Assembly: GCA_032768795.1 (NCBI GenBank)
Contig: CP136490.1
Span: forward strand, 6,696,001 to 6,760,000
DNA: 64,000 bases
Source: Tremella fuciformis
Lineage: Eukaryota > Basidiomycota > Tremellomycetes > Tremellales > Tremellaceae
Direction of reading: 5' to 3'
The notes beneath the pieces were generated by a model. It worked only from the letters and a program-made list of their open reading frames with translations. It was not told where the DNA came from and made no database searches. Positions 11,199 through 23,455 of this stretch are shown one piece after another. The position numbers were made by a program, and so were the translations under genes. Each line of letters opens with the position of its first letter. Position 1 is the stretch's first letter.

Positions 11199-14100
11199 AT
11201 GATCAAGTGTTGGCTTGTCCATAACATCAATGTGAGCTTTGCCTTCAAGCGATGCATGCACATACTGATGCAGAAAGTCCCAGATATTGCAGCAATGCAC
11301 TGCTCTCGAGGCCAACGCTGTTTGGGTCAGCACACAACTCTCAATGGTGATCACTTTCGGAAGGCTTCTTCAGGGCGGGGCAGCAGCGACTTCTTCAAAA
11401 CATGCTCCTTCTGTCGCAAACAACCGCCAGTCCCACTTGCAACACCCCGGTCACGGCATGGTCATGCTGAGTGCATCAAATGTGGCTTCACCTTTGCCAC
11501 TCCTCGATTTCGAGACAATCGAGGTCGCCCACGCAACACATGCCAATCTTGCTTGGAGCAGCATCACTCCCAATCAGCGCCAGGCACACCCACTCGCACA
11601 ACCCGGCCATTGCCACCAGTCACCCCAGGCTCTCAGCCTACGCCTGGTACACAGAGAGGTCTTCCACGCCCGCGCCATGAGGTCACCTCACCAACACCAC
11701 GTCGCAACCAGGATCTACATCCTGTAGAGCTTGGCCGCCCCACACGAACCAGACGTGCACCTCAACTGCCCTACGCCACTCCGCCCAGCCCGCCTCAAGG
11801 TGCTGCACACCGAGTCACAGAACAGCCACCAGCCCCACCACCACGCCTGGATCGCCATGCTGGACAGTCACGCTGCTTCAAGTGCAAGACCTGGAAAGAA
11901 CATTCCGAGTTTCTCCAAGCAGGGACAGCCTCTCGCCGCTTCAAGACTTGCAGCACCTGTCGCGAATCCTCCAGAGCAGCCTATCATCGTCGACAACAGT
12001 CAACTCAGTCATCCCTCTCAGTCGACATGCTGGGCAATGCCTTCCTGCCCATTCCTGCAACACCCAACGATCTTGACGACATCTGCCTCTCTGAAGCTGC
12101 CATTGGGTGTATTGGGGACTTCCACTCAGCAATGGCAGCTGAGACGATGGAGACTTGCGAGAACTGCAATGAGAAATGGTTTGGACTCAAGGTCCAACAG
12201 GGTAAATGTTCACGTTGTCAAATTGATGGGGAGAAATGGACATCTGCCAACTGTATGGATCCAGGTCAGTGTCCAGGATTGTATGTGCTTCTCATGACTG
12301 ACTTCACAGGTCCTTCTCTGCAGGAACTGTGCCGTGCAGCTGGCAGAGCAGTCCCTGACTTGCCCTCACAGGTGGAAGAGATGCTCCTCTCTCCCTACCA
12401 TGTGCTGCTTCAAACATGGCGCGTTGGTGGTGGACAAACCAAATACGGAGGCCACACCTGTCTCTATGCCCATGACAGTGGCAGATTCCTCTCTCGACTT
12501 CCCCTCACCGTCACCGACCTTGATGTTCTCATCATCAAGCCGACAAATGCCCAAGCCCCCGCCAACGCTGCCAATCCCTCAGAGGATTTTGCACGCCGAC
12601 CAGAGTTCCAAGTCCAGCGGTCACGCATTCTCGCAAACCTGCAAGCACTACAACACTTCCATCCAGCCTTTCAGAATGTCGAGATCAACTGGGAAGCAAT
12701 CAATTCCCTTCCTGAAAACGGTTCTGTCTTCCATCAGCTGCGGTCTGTCAACTTGGAGGAGGTGCAGTACAGCGCACCTGAGCCTGACACTGGGCCAGTT
12801 GAGCAGGAGTCAGCAGAGGAGACAAGCTTGCCAGAGCTGGCTATACCAAACCTTGGAGAAGGCAACAATATTGTGGAGGAGATCCGGGAAGCACTGGAAC
12901 AGGTGGTGGATGGAGGACCACCAGCACCCCTGCTCCTCACTGGACCTGTGCTGCATTCCACTCCAATCAATGAGCACGACATCAGCAACCCATTCCTCAC
13001 CAAGGCCTTCCCCTTCCTCTTCCCCACCGGCCAGGGGGATCTGCATCAACAACGGCCTACCACAATACGTGATTCAGACTACTTCCGTCACCTGCTCTAC
13101 TATCAGGATGGAAGGTTTGCAAAACACCCTCGATTCCGGTGAGTGCATCTCTCAGCATTAAGCCAAGCTGACAGTCAGCTATTATGCCTTCAACTGCATC
13201 ATGAGGTGGCGAGCAAAACGGCTCTCCTGCTTCTATGTCAGCCGGAATGAAGAGGACCGAGCCCTCTCTGCTGCAGACATTGCTGCCATGGTGTCCGACC
13301 CAGCCAAGCAGCTGGCATCTCGAGTGCGACGATCAGCAGCCACCTTAACCGGAACACCACCCTACTGGGCACAGCAGAGTCGCAATCTTGCTGCAATGAT
13401 CCGTCAACTGGGCACTCCACATGCTTTCATCACATTCTCAGCTGCGGATCTTCAGTGGCCAGATCTCCACGTCCACATGCCGGACCAAGCGCTACCAACT
13501 ATGAGCGAACCTGATCGACAACGCATCAATGCCAAGAACGTCAATGAGAACCCAGCAATTGCAGCTTGCTGGTTCTATCGAAGATTTGAGCTGTTCTTGG
13601 CCAAGGTCCTCAAACCCCTGCTTGGAATAGAGGACTGGTGGTATCGCTTTGAATGGCAAAATCGAGGCTCCAGCCATGTCCATGGACTGGTTTGGCTCAA
13701 GGGGGCGCCATCCCCAGACACCCTTGATATCAACAATCCGGACAGTGTCCAGGAATTCCTTGACTTCTGGTCCACCAGAGTGTCAACCATCAATCCTGGA
13801 GAGGACATTCCGCCTCATCCAAAGCACCCCTCTGCCCACAGTAGCGACGAAATCATCTTTCGCTTCAAAGATCTGGCACAGATGCTCAACCGTGTCCAGA
13901 GGCACACGAGGTGCACTGCCTATTGTCTTCGCCGCCCAAAAGGATCTCCTCCCAACAGTCCGCTTGTCTGTCGCTTCAAGTTCCCCAAGGAGCTGGAGAC
14001 AGAACTCCGACTGGTTGTCAATCCCAACAGAAACAAGCAACTCATCACACCACGCAACGACACCCACCTCAACAGTTACAATGCAGTCACTGCACTGGGA

Positions 14101-16620
14101 TGGCGAGCCAACTCCGACATCAGTCCATGCACAGATCCCCGTGCAGTTGCCTCCTACATCTCCAAGTATGCTTCAAAATGCGAAAAACCATCCAACAACT
14201 TTGGCGAGATAATGCAGGCTATCTCAACCCGCCTGGAGCAAGAAACATCTTCACGAATTGTCTTCCAGAAGATGCTCAGCCGCATTGTCACCGAGAGGGA
14301 TTACAGTGCTCAGGAAGTCTGTCATCAGCTCTTTGGTCGACATATGATGTCTGCATCACGAGAGTTTGGCACACTCTGCATACTGGAAAAGAGACAGAGA
14401 CGCCTGAGGCAGAGGCAGGAAGATGAGGGACTGGACCAAGGTGTGGAGGAGCAAGACTGGCACGATGCCTACTTGGCACGCCAGCCAGAGCATGAGGGCA
14501 TCAGCCTGTACGAATGGTTTCAATTCTACCGGAAACAAGGTCGCAACGCCACTCGAAGGAAGCACCCAAAGATCATCATTCTCTGGCCGCTGTATTATCC
14601 ATCAGACCCTCAGTCTGAGGATCACCAAAACTGGTGCCGGGCAAAGTTACTACTCCACCATCCTCATCGACACCCTTCAGAGCTCAAGCTTGATGACGAA
14701 TCCTGGACAGAAGCTTTTTCTCGCTGTACTGAGGACCACCCAGAGGGGCACCAAGACACATTGCCCAAGCGACCCATCCGTCAACAACAGGGTGACAATG
14801 AAAACGACAGTGACTCAGAGTTTTCTGAGGGTGAAGAAGTCAATGACCACGAGCTTGATGACTGGCAAGTTCTGGCTGGAATGGGCCCTCAGTTTGATGA
14901 AGATGGGTGGAATGGGCCACTGCTTGGAGCACGTGATATTGATACTTCCCACGATTGGGAAGCAGTGGGGAGGGAGTGGGGATCAGATGGTATAGGAGAG
15001 AGGGCAAGCTACTTAGAAACCGAACGCAAGAAGGTGAGCAGTGGCCTACAATCCACTGCATACTGTGAGCTGACCAAGCAGTCTCAGCCTTCTGTAGCTC
15101 GCAACACTGTCGATCCCCAACTACTCAACACCACACAGCGCCTCATCTTTGACAAGGTCTTGCGCCATGCCAACCGTCTGCTCTCTGGAGAGTCAGTCCC
15201 TCAAATACTCCTCAACATCGATGGGACAGCAGGAACAGGCAAATCCTTCCTCATTGACGCCATATCCCAAGCTCTTCAAGGGCTCCAATCTGGGCAGCAC
15301 AACAATCTCGACTTCAGCACAAATCCCATTGTCCGCCGGCTTGCCCCCACGGGTGTGGCGGCATTCAACATTGCTGGTTCAACATACCATGCTGCCCTTG
15401 GTCTTGGAGGCTCAATAGAGGAAAGTCATGACAAGCTTGGAGAGGGAAAGCTTGCCAGCCTCCAGGAAGAGTGGCATGGGACACGATACCTCATCATTGA
15501 TGAGAAAAGCATGGTTGGAAGGGCGGCCTTGGGGAGAATCAACCTTGCTCTTGGTCAAATCTTTCCGTCGACAGCGTACTTGCCCTTTGCCGGTCTGTCT
15601 GTCCTGCTCATTGGCGACTTTGGTCAACTGCCCCCTGTGGGAGACACTCCACTGTACAACACTGCACGCTCGACAAAAACCTCCTATCTAGGCAGGCTCA
15701 GCAACATTGGCCGAGATATCTACCTTGCTTTCACTGAGAGCGTTCAGCTTGATGCTGTTATGAGGCAGGAAGGCTCCGACCCTACCACCACTGCCTTCAA
15801 AGCAACCCTTGCTCGCCTGCACACCGGGACACCTCAACAGGAGGACTACACCCTTCTGTCCTCTCGCTTCTGGGGGAACCTTTCCCCGGCATCTCAGCAG
15901 GCCTTTCAAGATGCTGTATGTCTTTGTGCAACAAAGCAGAGTGTCTCCGAGATCAACCTACACACTTTGGCTCGCTCTGGACAGCCTGTACTGCGCTCTC
16001 TGGCTCAGCACACAGGGGTAGGAGCAGCCCAGGCTTCAGAGGAACAGGCACAGGGGCTTGCTCCTGCTGTCTTCCTCATGATTGGTGCTCAAGTCATGCT
16101 TTCTCGCAACCTCTGGATCGAGCAGGGATTGGTCAATGGCACCAGGGGCACAGTATATCAGATTGGGCTCTCACCATCTGAGCCTCCTCATCAATCTGTT
16201 CCTTCTGTGGTCATGGTCGCCTTCCCATCCTACACTGGACCAACACCCTGGCACACCACAGACAACATACCACTGGTTCCCATTGTGCCCCATACAGCCA
16301 GATGGGAGACAACAAACGGGCAGCGGTGCTCTCGACGCCAGCTGCCACTGCAGCTTGCATTTGCTATCACCATACACAAATCACAGGGTATGACGCTGGA
16401 CAAGGCAGTGATTGATCTTGGTTCAGCCGACTTCTCAACGGGATTGACATTTGTGGCAATCTCAAGAGCAAGATCTCTGGAGGGCCTTGCTTTCAAGCCA
16501 GGCTTTGATTGGGCAAGATTGAACAGCTTGAACACAGAGAGTAGAAGGGGGGGAGTATCAGGACGTGTATTGGCAGCAAGGGATGCGTCTAGACGTCAGA
16601 TGCTTCAGATGACAGAATAA
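11199..16620 (+). CDS. Helitron Rep/helicase (RepHel) protein
   Basis: Exons 11199-12264, 12310-13138 and 13179-16620 give 1778 residues. The true start may be a later in-frame ATG, such as the one before [12 protein letters not shown]. The N-terminal third has three Cys-rich units of the CxxC...TCxxC type ([17 protein letters not shown]...NTCQSC, CFKCKTW...FKTCSTC), then a domain like the one preceding Rep in other fungal Helitrons ([16 protein letters not shown]). The Rep nuclease follows: [15 protein letters not shown] across intron 2, the HUH motif [12 protein letters not shown], and the catalytic Tyr pair in [11 protein letters not shown]. The C-terminal helicase is Pif1-like: Walker [10 protein letters not shown], Walker [30 protein letters not shown] and FVAISRARS. 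Intron 1 is 45 nt, in frame and without a stop. All key residues are present. Confidence 0.93.
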
Positions 16621-16751
16621 ATGTATAGAGAAAAAGATGAATGACAATGCATAGGTAGACTGAATAAAAGTTGATCAAGCATGACTCTGAGTGTTTGATG
16701 CATCAGCTGAATCTCAAGTTCATGGGGTGTATGCATGTCATTGTGCTCTCT

Positions 16752-17287
16752 CTAGCTACTAACACTACCTCTATCTGCCTCCATCTCCTGTCTGTAATCA
16801 TCCCACACAGGATCATCAGCAGCAGGAGTTGGGGGATCTGACCAGGTAGGAGGCTCAGGGGTGGGGGGAGGAGTGAAGAGAGGAGTTCCAGGTGGGCTTT
16901 CTCCTCCTCTGAGTGTTCTCATCTTCCTCAGCCAATCCAGCATCCTACTTTTCCACAAGGGCAATCTGAAGGTCTGGGGATTGGTGACTGGACCATTGAA
17001 GCTACAAGTCAGCTTTGTGTCATGCCAAGAGAGAGCCTGACTCACAAGGACTTCACAACAGGTCTTTTGGGCACCCATGGCTTCTTCTCTCCATTGACTT
17101 TGCCTGACCCAGGAGGCAGGTAGGATTGTTGCTGGGGTGGGTGATAGGGAGAGTGTCTGACTGGCTGTGGGCGGCTTTGTTGAGAGCAGGAATGCTTGTG
17201 CTCATCATGAGGGTTGGGATGTCGCTTTTTTTGCTCTCTCTGGTGCTGCCTGAGTGCTTTTTTGAACAAAGCTGACTGGAAAGCCAT
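16752..17287 (-). CDS. Small Pro-rich basic protein in the Helitron
   Basis: Two exons (17287-17046 and 17001-16752) joined by a 44-nt GT-AG intron with a CTGAC branch site give 163 residues. I recognise no family. The N-terminal half is basic and Gln/His/Pro-rich (KKALRQHQREQKKRHPN). The C-terminal half holds WKSRMLDWLRKMRTLRGG and a Pro/Thr/Ser stretch ending in an acidic tail (DDPVWDDYRQEMEAD). The gene is convergent with RepHel, 131 bp from its stop, and its promoter would lie in the last 96 bp of the Helitron. It could be a transposition accessory or a captured host fragment. The neat splicing supports a real gene, but expression is unproven. Confidence 0.6.
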
Positions 17288-17434
17288 TCTGATGTAGATG
17301 TACAGATGAGAGATGAAAAGTCCAAAATTTTCCGGAGTCAGAGCTACGCCCCATCGGCGACGCGCCACCGCCGATTTACCTAGTTGAGAAGGATCTTGGA
17401 CCACTGCTTAGCCTGCACGACACAGAGTAGCGCC

Positions 17435-18476
17435 ATGTCTCTCCGCAGCAAGATCCTCAAGCATGCCCTGCCGCTCATCCCGACACACTCCTTCACCCGA
17501 CCTTGCTTGACCTATGCCCTATCCTCACTACCCTCCGAACACCAAGACCACCGGCCTCCACTGGAGGACACAGTGGTGGACACGATCTTCGGGCCGGGAT
17601 CCACGGCCTCCCGCGCACTAGTAGAAGCATGGGAAAAAGACGGCTTGCGGCACATGACTTCCGGCGCGGCGGTGCCGTCCCAAGCCTCGAAGAAAGGGAA
17701 GGAAAAGGCCCTGGGCGTTTTACTGGAAAGACGACTGGAGTATTCATCGAACGTAGGGGAACACCTGATAGAGGTACGTCTCTCCCGATTTCTCCTGGAA
17801 AGATAAGAGCTCAGAGCAGGCATATGCGCTGCTCGCCTCGCCTGAATCTGTCCCCTCCCTCCCTGTTCCACTCGAAACGCTCTCCGACCTCCTTCGTGCC
17901 GTGCGCCTCCCTCCGACCTATCGTCCCCCTCACTCGGCCCGACCTCCCTCATCCTCCTCCTCAAGCGCGTCCGACCTTCTATCGTCTCTCTCAGACTTGA
18001 CGGGCTCCCGCCTGTCTCTACTGCGCGTTAACCCTCTCGGGCCATTCTCACACGCCTGGAAGATCTCCTCGAAGGCACTGGACACAGTGGCGGGTCAGGA
18101 GATACGCACGAGCGCCGTCGGGGAGCCATTAGGCGGCGCCGGAGTCGGGTGGTACGTCTCCCGAGCGGCTCTCGGGGTGGTGTACCTCTCAGCAGGTAAG
18201 TCACACTCTACTCTTCAGATGCACGGAATGGAGCTCATCGGGGTAGAGTCTCAACTGCTCCAGCCGTACCCGGCTCTGCCGTCCCAATCATCCGACACGC
18301 CGGTGCCGAACCCGCACCTAGATTCGGCGCTAGAGAACCTGCACCGCGGCATGCGGCGCTATGCCGAGCTGGGCGGATTGATAGATGGGTCCGAAACTGC
18401 CTTTAGTGACCTCGTCGGCTATGCCGAATTGTTCGGGCGGAGCTGGGCCGGTATCATCCGCAGCCGCGGTTTGTAG
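17435..18476 (+). CDS. COQ9: Ubiquinone biosynthesis protein Coq9
   Basis: Coq9 is a lipid-binding mitochondrial matrix protein that supports Coq7 in coenzyme Q synthesis. Exons 17435-17773, 17820-18195 and 18247-18476 give 314 residues. The N-terminus MSLRSKILKHALPLIPTHSF is mitochondrial-like. The TetR-like fold region has TIFGPGSTASRALVEAWEKDGL, typical of fungal Coq9. The conserved C-terminal helix reads GVGWYVSRAALGVVYLSAE and continues into SQLLQPYPAL. The second intron (18196-18246) is 51 nt, divisible by three and stop-free, so an unspliced frame also looks open and would add 17 false residues. The Helitron ends only 51 bp upstream of the ATG. Confidence 0.9.
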
Positions 18477-18598
18477 AATCATGTAGTTACAGGTATGCTG
18501 CATGAATGTGGAGACCCCATTGATGGTCTATCTCTGCGCTGTACCCTTTTTACTATCTATCCCTGCTACTCTGTACCCTGTCTAAGCCCCGAAGCCGC

Positions 18599-19999
18599 TT
18601 AGTCCTGCGCGAACTGGTACTTGTCGTTGTGCTCCGGGTGGGACTCCTCGTAGATGTCGTACCGGGGGTAGAGCGCTGATGTCAGCTGATATAGAGTACG
18701 GAGACGAGTGAGGCTCACAGTCAGTCTGGTCGCAGACACGTTTGGGCGGGTGGTCCTCTGCGAGCTTCTCGACGGCTGCGAACTCCTCGGCAGACAGCTG
18801 CACAGCTGCACATCAGCAAGGAGCTCAAAGCGGAGTTCCAATCTAAGACGCACTCTTCAGGTTGGCCTCGATACGCGAAGGGGTGACGGATTTCGGCAGG
18901 ACACAGACGCCGCGCATGATCAGCCACGAGATGAGGACCGCGGCGCCATTCACACCGTGCTTCTTGGCGATCTCGACGACGGTGGGGTTCTCGCGGAGGT
19001 GCTGGCCGTCGGTCGAGCCGAGCGGCGAGTAGGCCTCGACGAGGATATCGTGAGCTTTCATCCACTCGACCAGCTCGGGCTGGGGGCACTGCACGGACAG
19101 CTCGACCTGGTCTGAGACATCAGCCCGGCGCCCAAAGTCTCGGCTGCTAGGGGAGGGGCTCACTGGCGACGGGCTTGATCTTGGCCGTCTTGAGGAGCTT
19201 CTTGGTGCGGTAGATGTTGAAGTTGGAGATACCGATCGACTTGACCAGACCCTGCTCGACGAGCTTCTCCATGTCCGCCCACGTCCCCGACACGTCGTCG
19301 GCGATGGCCGTGTCGATCACAAGCTTGTCGCCGTGCTTCCGGACGTGCTCCATCGTGGGCAGGACGCCCGCAGGGGGGTCGGACTCGAAGTTGATCTGCG
19401 CGTCAGGTTACGCTCGGGGGCGGTCGGCCCGACTCGACTCGTTCGGCGGACTCACGGGCCAGTGCATGAGGTACAGGTCGAGGTAGTCGGTGCCGAGATT
19501 CTTGAGGGTGTCGCGGCACGCGGCCTCGACGTGCTCCGACTTGTGGTGCAACTCGAACAGCTTGGAGGTGATGAAGAGCTGTTCGCGCGGCACGCCGCCG
19601 GCGCGGATACCCTCGCCGACTTCGGCCTCATTTCCGTACGCCCAAGCGCAGCTGCGCGTCAGCCACATCCCATCGAAGAGCGAGGGGGCGAGTGAGCTCA
19701 CTCGATGTGGCGGTAGCCCGATTTGATCGCTGCCTCGACGGCCTTGGCGACTTCTCCGGGTTTGGATTGCCACTGCGCGCATAAACGTCAGATCGGGGCG
19801 TGTGAGCGATGATGGGATGTGCGTGTGTGGAGGGTGGGCAAGGGAGAGGAAGAGGGGCGCATCAGCACTCGCTACATGTTGACCGACACTGGCATAGGGG
19901 AAGGCTCACGGTACCGAGGCCGATCGAGGGGATCGAGAGCCCGTTGGAGAGCTTGAACTCGGACACGACGTCCTTGGGCTGGGTGTTGACTTTGGCCAT
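18599..19999 (-). CDS. Aldo-keto reductase
   Basis: This is an NADPH-dependent aldo-keto reductase of the (beta/alpha)8 type, in the glycerol dehydrogenase / xylose reductase-like group. It starts at 19999 (MAKVNTQPKDVVSEF) and ends FAQD. About seven exons with short introns are needed. The catalytic tetrad is visible: Asp and Tyr in GYRHIDCAWAYGNEAEVG (joined across an intron), Lys in LFITSKL, and His in LYLMHWP. Cofactor-end motifs are EAYSPLGSTDG and VLPKSVTPSRIEANLK. SIGISNFNIYRTKKLL is the typical family signature. The substrate cannot be read from the sequence. The upstream 700 bp include a CT repeat that may be part of its promoter. Confidence 0.9.
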
Positions 20000-20723
20000 G
20001 CTGACTAGGGTGCGTCTGGCTGTGGCTGTCCGTGTGGCAGAGGAGAGAAGGCGCTGCAGCTTGGCTGGTGAGTGGCTCTAGGTAGCTTGATAGTAGAGAG
20101 TGGATGCTAAAAAGTTGTGATCTAGATCAATCCTGCTAGTCTGGGGGAGATGAGAGACAGTGTCGAGGGAGGGCTGGGAGGGGAGAAGAGGGGTTTGACC
20201 CATATGGGCGGGGGTGGGGGACGATGTCATCTGCCGCCTGTCACCCCTTTACGCCGAGAATCCGCCGGGCAGTGGGCAAGGGGACGCCTCCACCGCCCAG
20301 AACCGACTTCGGCGAAAAAGCAAGGCCCAAACAGGGAAAAAGACGGAAACTCTGTCCCGGTGCTTCTCTCTCTCTCTCTCTCTCTCTTCCTTTTCTTTCT
20401 GCACGGCACTCGGTGATTCGGTGCTTCTCTCTGACCCGCGGTCGTGACGGAGCATCGGCCCGACATCATCCAGCGATAATCATTGACTTGCACCATGATA
20501 ACTATTTGACAACTACTTTCTGAAGACACACATGACATGGGCGCTGCATGAGGCATACATGGTGGCCCTATCACATCGAGCCCACGCCGCTTACAGCCGG
20601 CTCACTGGCGAGCCTTTGTCCAGAGCTACGAGTTTGTATATGACTTCTTCGCCATCCTTCTCCGGCAAAGCCAGAAGCCAGAGGTCCACTGACATGCGTT
20701 CCCCGTCCATAACGTTGCGGGTC
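20000..20723. other. Intergenic region with CT microsatellite
   Basis: This is the shared space between the 5' end of the aldo-keto reductase and the 3' end of BDF1. It contains a (TC)11 tract at about 20365-20386, common in fungal promoters and 5' leaders, and no supported gene. Frames reading through the repeat give only Ser/Leu runs. Confidence 0.6.
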
Positions 20724-23455
20724 CTACTCTTCCTCGCTTGACTCGTCTTCGCTGCTCTCGCTGTCGTATCCCTGACCCGTACCCTGACCGGATGGTTGGC
20801 TGTTGAAGCTCGCGAGCTGCTCCTCCATCCTGCGAATCCTCTCCGCCTCCTCGGCCTCGTTCATCGTTTTCCGATTCGCGCCTCCTGTTGCCTTGCGGCC
20901 TGCTTTCGGTTTGAGCACTTTGCGGGTCAACTTGCGACCGCCCCGGACGACAAGGTTGTAGAGCTTGACGACGGTATCGGCCGGCAGGGTGTCGATGTCG
21001 AGCTCAATTTCACCAGACTGCAGTCAGAATCACATTATCTCAAAATAAAGGGAAGCTCACCTCGCCGATGTCTGTCGTAGACTGAATGAGCTCGACCGCC
21101 TTGTTCAGGGTAACAGCGTCCACGCTCGTCATCTTGTCCGCCAGCTCCTGCTTTTGGCTCAACGTCAAACGGGTCTCCTCTTCACTTTCGTACTCGTCCT
21201 CCTCCTCGCGGAAGCTCGCCTCCTTGCTCTTCCTCGGCTTCTTGGGCGCACCGTGACCGTTCAAACCAGGAGACACCTTGCTCATGCTCTGCTTCCTAAC
21301 CACGCCCCCGGCCTTCGATTTCTTCGGTTTCGAGGCCTTGCTTGACCGCCGCGCTTTGGCCTGGTACTCGGCAATCTCTTTTTCCAAAGCAGCCACCTGT
21401 TGTCGAAGAGACTCGAGCTTGGCCTGCTTGCCTTGCAGAACCGAGTCGTCCTCGTCCAAGAAGTCGTCCTCGTCATCAACGAAATCCTCGGACATGTCCC
21501 TAGCCTCGACCTTGGGTGGCAGAGTGCGCCATTTCTCCTCCCAGATCTGTTGAAGCTGTTGTGCAGCCGTGTGTACGTCGTGTCCGGGCGGGTTGAACTT
21601 CATCGCGTTGGAAATCATGAGTTTCATGTCGACGTTGACCTCGGCGACCTCATCGTAATCCCCATTGTCCAGCTTCTCTTTGATGATGTTCAAATCGATC
21701 GGCTTCTTGATCACGCGACTGTAATCGGGCAACTCGGCGATGATGCGATCAACGGGGAAAAGGAAAGGCGAGACCGCGCTGTAGTGTTTCTGTGTGGATT
21801 CCAGACCTTTTACGGTCTTGGCAGCCCATTGAAGCTGAGGATCATTGCGACGTTTCGGTTTGCGTGCGGCTCCATCGGCGTAGGCCAGGTCTTTCGATGG
21901 CGGGGGATGAATTTCGCGTTTCGGGCGAGTATCGGGGCCGTCCGATGTGCGCCGAATGATAGGTGGCTGCGAGATGGAGGCGCGGCGAGCCGCTGCAGCG
22001 GCGGGTCCAGCTGGGGTCGCGGGTGAAGAGGGTGGTAAGGGAGCAGCCTGCATCTTTAGCTGAGGTCGGAACGCGGAGTGTTTAACTTACTTCGGTAGGC
22101 AAGCCACGCAAGGCGCGCTCGAGAGACTCCTCCAACTTGTCCGCTGCCAATGAGACGACGTGCGCAGGTCCGTTAAACATCCTTGTGTTCTCGAAGATTT
22201 GCCGGATGTCATCCACAATTTGGCTCACGTTGCTGTAGCTGCCTTTGGATTCGTCCCACTTGCCCATCTTGCTCTTGTCTTTGGGTGGACCCCTAGGATC
22301 GGAAACAATCAACTTGGTTTCGACAGTGCTGAGGTCCATGGGTTTGGTGACAACTAGAGGGTAAGTGGGGATGTTGAATTTTACAGGGTCCACGGGTTCG
22401 AGGAAAGCGAGACCATTCGGGTTCTTCTTCAGCGTGCGTACCGCGTTCAGCATGTGCTTGTGCTGGGGATGAGTCATGGGAGTGGTGGGTCCGGATGCTC
22501 GAGGAGGAGGGGGACGGTAGTCGGCATGGACTGCAGGCACAAGTGTAGGCGGTGGGACGACGCCGTTAGAAGCAGGTTGTACAGGAGCTGCGACTTCCTC
22601 CTCCTTGGGTCTCTTCTCCTCCCGACCGTCCAGCTCGTCTCCGGGTCGCTTCAAACTGCCTGTCGATGCACTCGAGCTGAGTATCGGCGGTGCTGTAACA
22701 TCTTCTCCCTCAGCGTCCACATCCATCGCCTCGTCTCCAGAGCCAGCCGCGGGTGGTCCCACAGACGTGGGCGGCGGAGGTGTCGGGTCCACATGAGGCA
22801 CGGGTGCCATCGGTTCCGAGGTAGACAGGGTTGCAGGCCCAACAGCACTCGAAGAAACGACCGGCAGGAGCTCTTCGGCTGCGGCTGCCCGTACCGGATC
22901 GAAAGTGGTCCCAGAAGGGGTCGGGAAGGCGTCCGGCAAGACGTTCAAGGCGGCTGGCGGGGGAGTGACAGGAGCAGGCGGGACAACTCCTTCCTCTGGT
23001 CCCGGTGATGCGATGACCTCGGGTGTGGGAACCGCAGGAGGGATCGCGCCGGCTGGGAGGGTGGGTGGTGTCTCGTCTCGTGCTTGGGGAGTGGGTGGCA
23101 TGGGCGCATCTCGAGGAAGGGAGTTGGGAGTAGCGACACCGTCTATTGGGGAAGGATCGAGAGTCGAGACCAGCAAAGGGGGCTGTTCGAGTCTCGCAGC
23201 CGTCGGTTGCGGGGTGAGAATCCCATCTGTGGGCGGCGCGCTGGGCGGAAATGCGCGTGGACTGCGAGGCGGCTCGACGACAGTGCTCGAAGGTGGGGGT
23301 CCGTCATTCTGCAACGGGTTGAGAAGGGGTTTCAGAGGCGCGGCATCCGGTGCCGGCTCGGTGGGCAGCTGAGCGGGTGGAGGAAACTCAGAGGCCGCGA
23401 CAGGTTGCTCGGCAGGCGTGACGAGCACCGGTGTGGGAGCAGGTTCTGCCGACAT
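20724..23455 (-). CDS. BDF1: BET double-bromodomain factor Bdf1
   Basis: This is a chromatin reader that binds acetylated histone H4 and works with TFIID. Exons 23455-22091, 22053-21061 and 21017-20724 give 883 residues; the introns are 37 and 43 nt. A Pro-rich N-terminus of about 320 residues precedes bromodomain 1 (LEPVDPVKFNIPTYPLVV, acetyl-lysine Asn in NTRMFNGPAHVV). Bromodomain 2 lies at about residues 520-630 (YSAVSPFLFPVDRIIAELPD, Asn in AMKFNPPGHDV). A Lys/Ser-rich linker follows, then the NET domain (LTLSQKQELADKMTS, joined across intron 2 to GEIELDIDTLPADTVVKLYN). The tail is acidic (YDSESSEDESSEEE), as in other BET proteins. Confidence 0.93.

Larger units (their letters stand above)
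10835..17383 (+). mobile_element. Autonomous Helitron, about 6.5 kb
   Basis: The 5' end is TCAGCGTAGCTCTTACGG. The 3' end has a perfect 7-bp stem (ATCGGCG/CGCCGAT, loop 17360-17368) followed by TTACCTAG, ending in CTAG before a host T. A 9-bp inverted repeat links GCGTAGCTC at 10838-10846 with GAGCTACGC at 17341-17349, the asymmetric terminal repeat described for Helitron2-type elements. Inside are a Rep/Pif1-type helicase gene on the plus strand and a small spliced gene on the minus strand. No stop or frameshift interrupts the Rep/helicase once two short introns are removed, so the element may be active or only recently inactive. Confidence 0.95.

Noticed and set aside
11287..11727. Second open frame overlapping the RepHel N-terminus
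   Set aside because: A shadow frame of the Cys-rich region with no domain of its own.
18196..18218. A 23-nt GT-AG intron in COQ9
   Set aside because: Too short and it breaks the frame. The 51-nt intron ending at 18246 keeps the frame and gives the expected Coq9 sequence.
22905..23372. Long Gly-rich plus-strand frame opposite BDF1 exon 1
   Set aside because: It mirrors the Pro-rich coding strand (CCN/GGN bias) and is not an independent gene.
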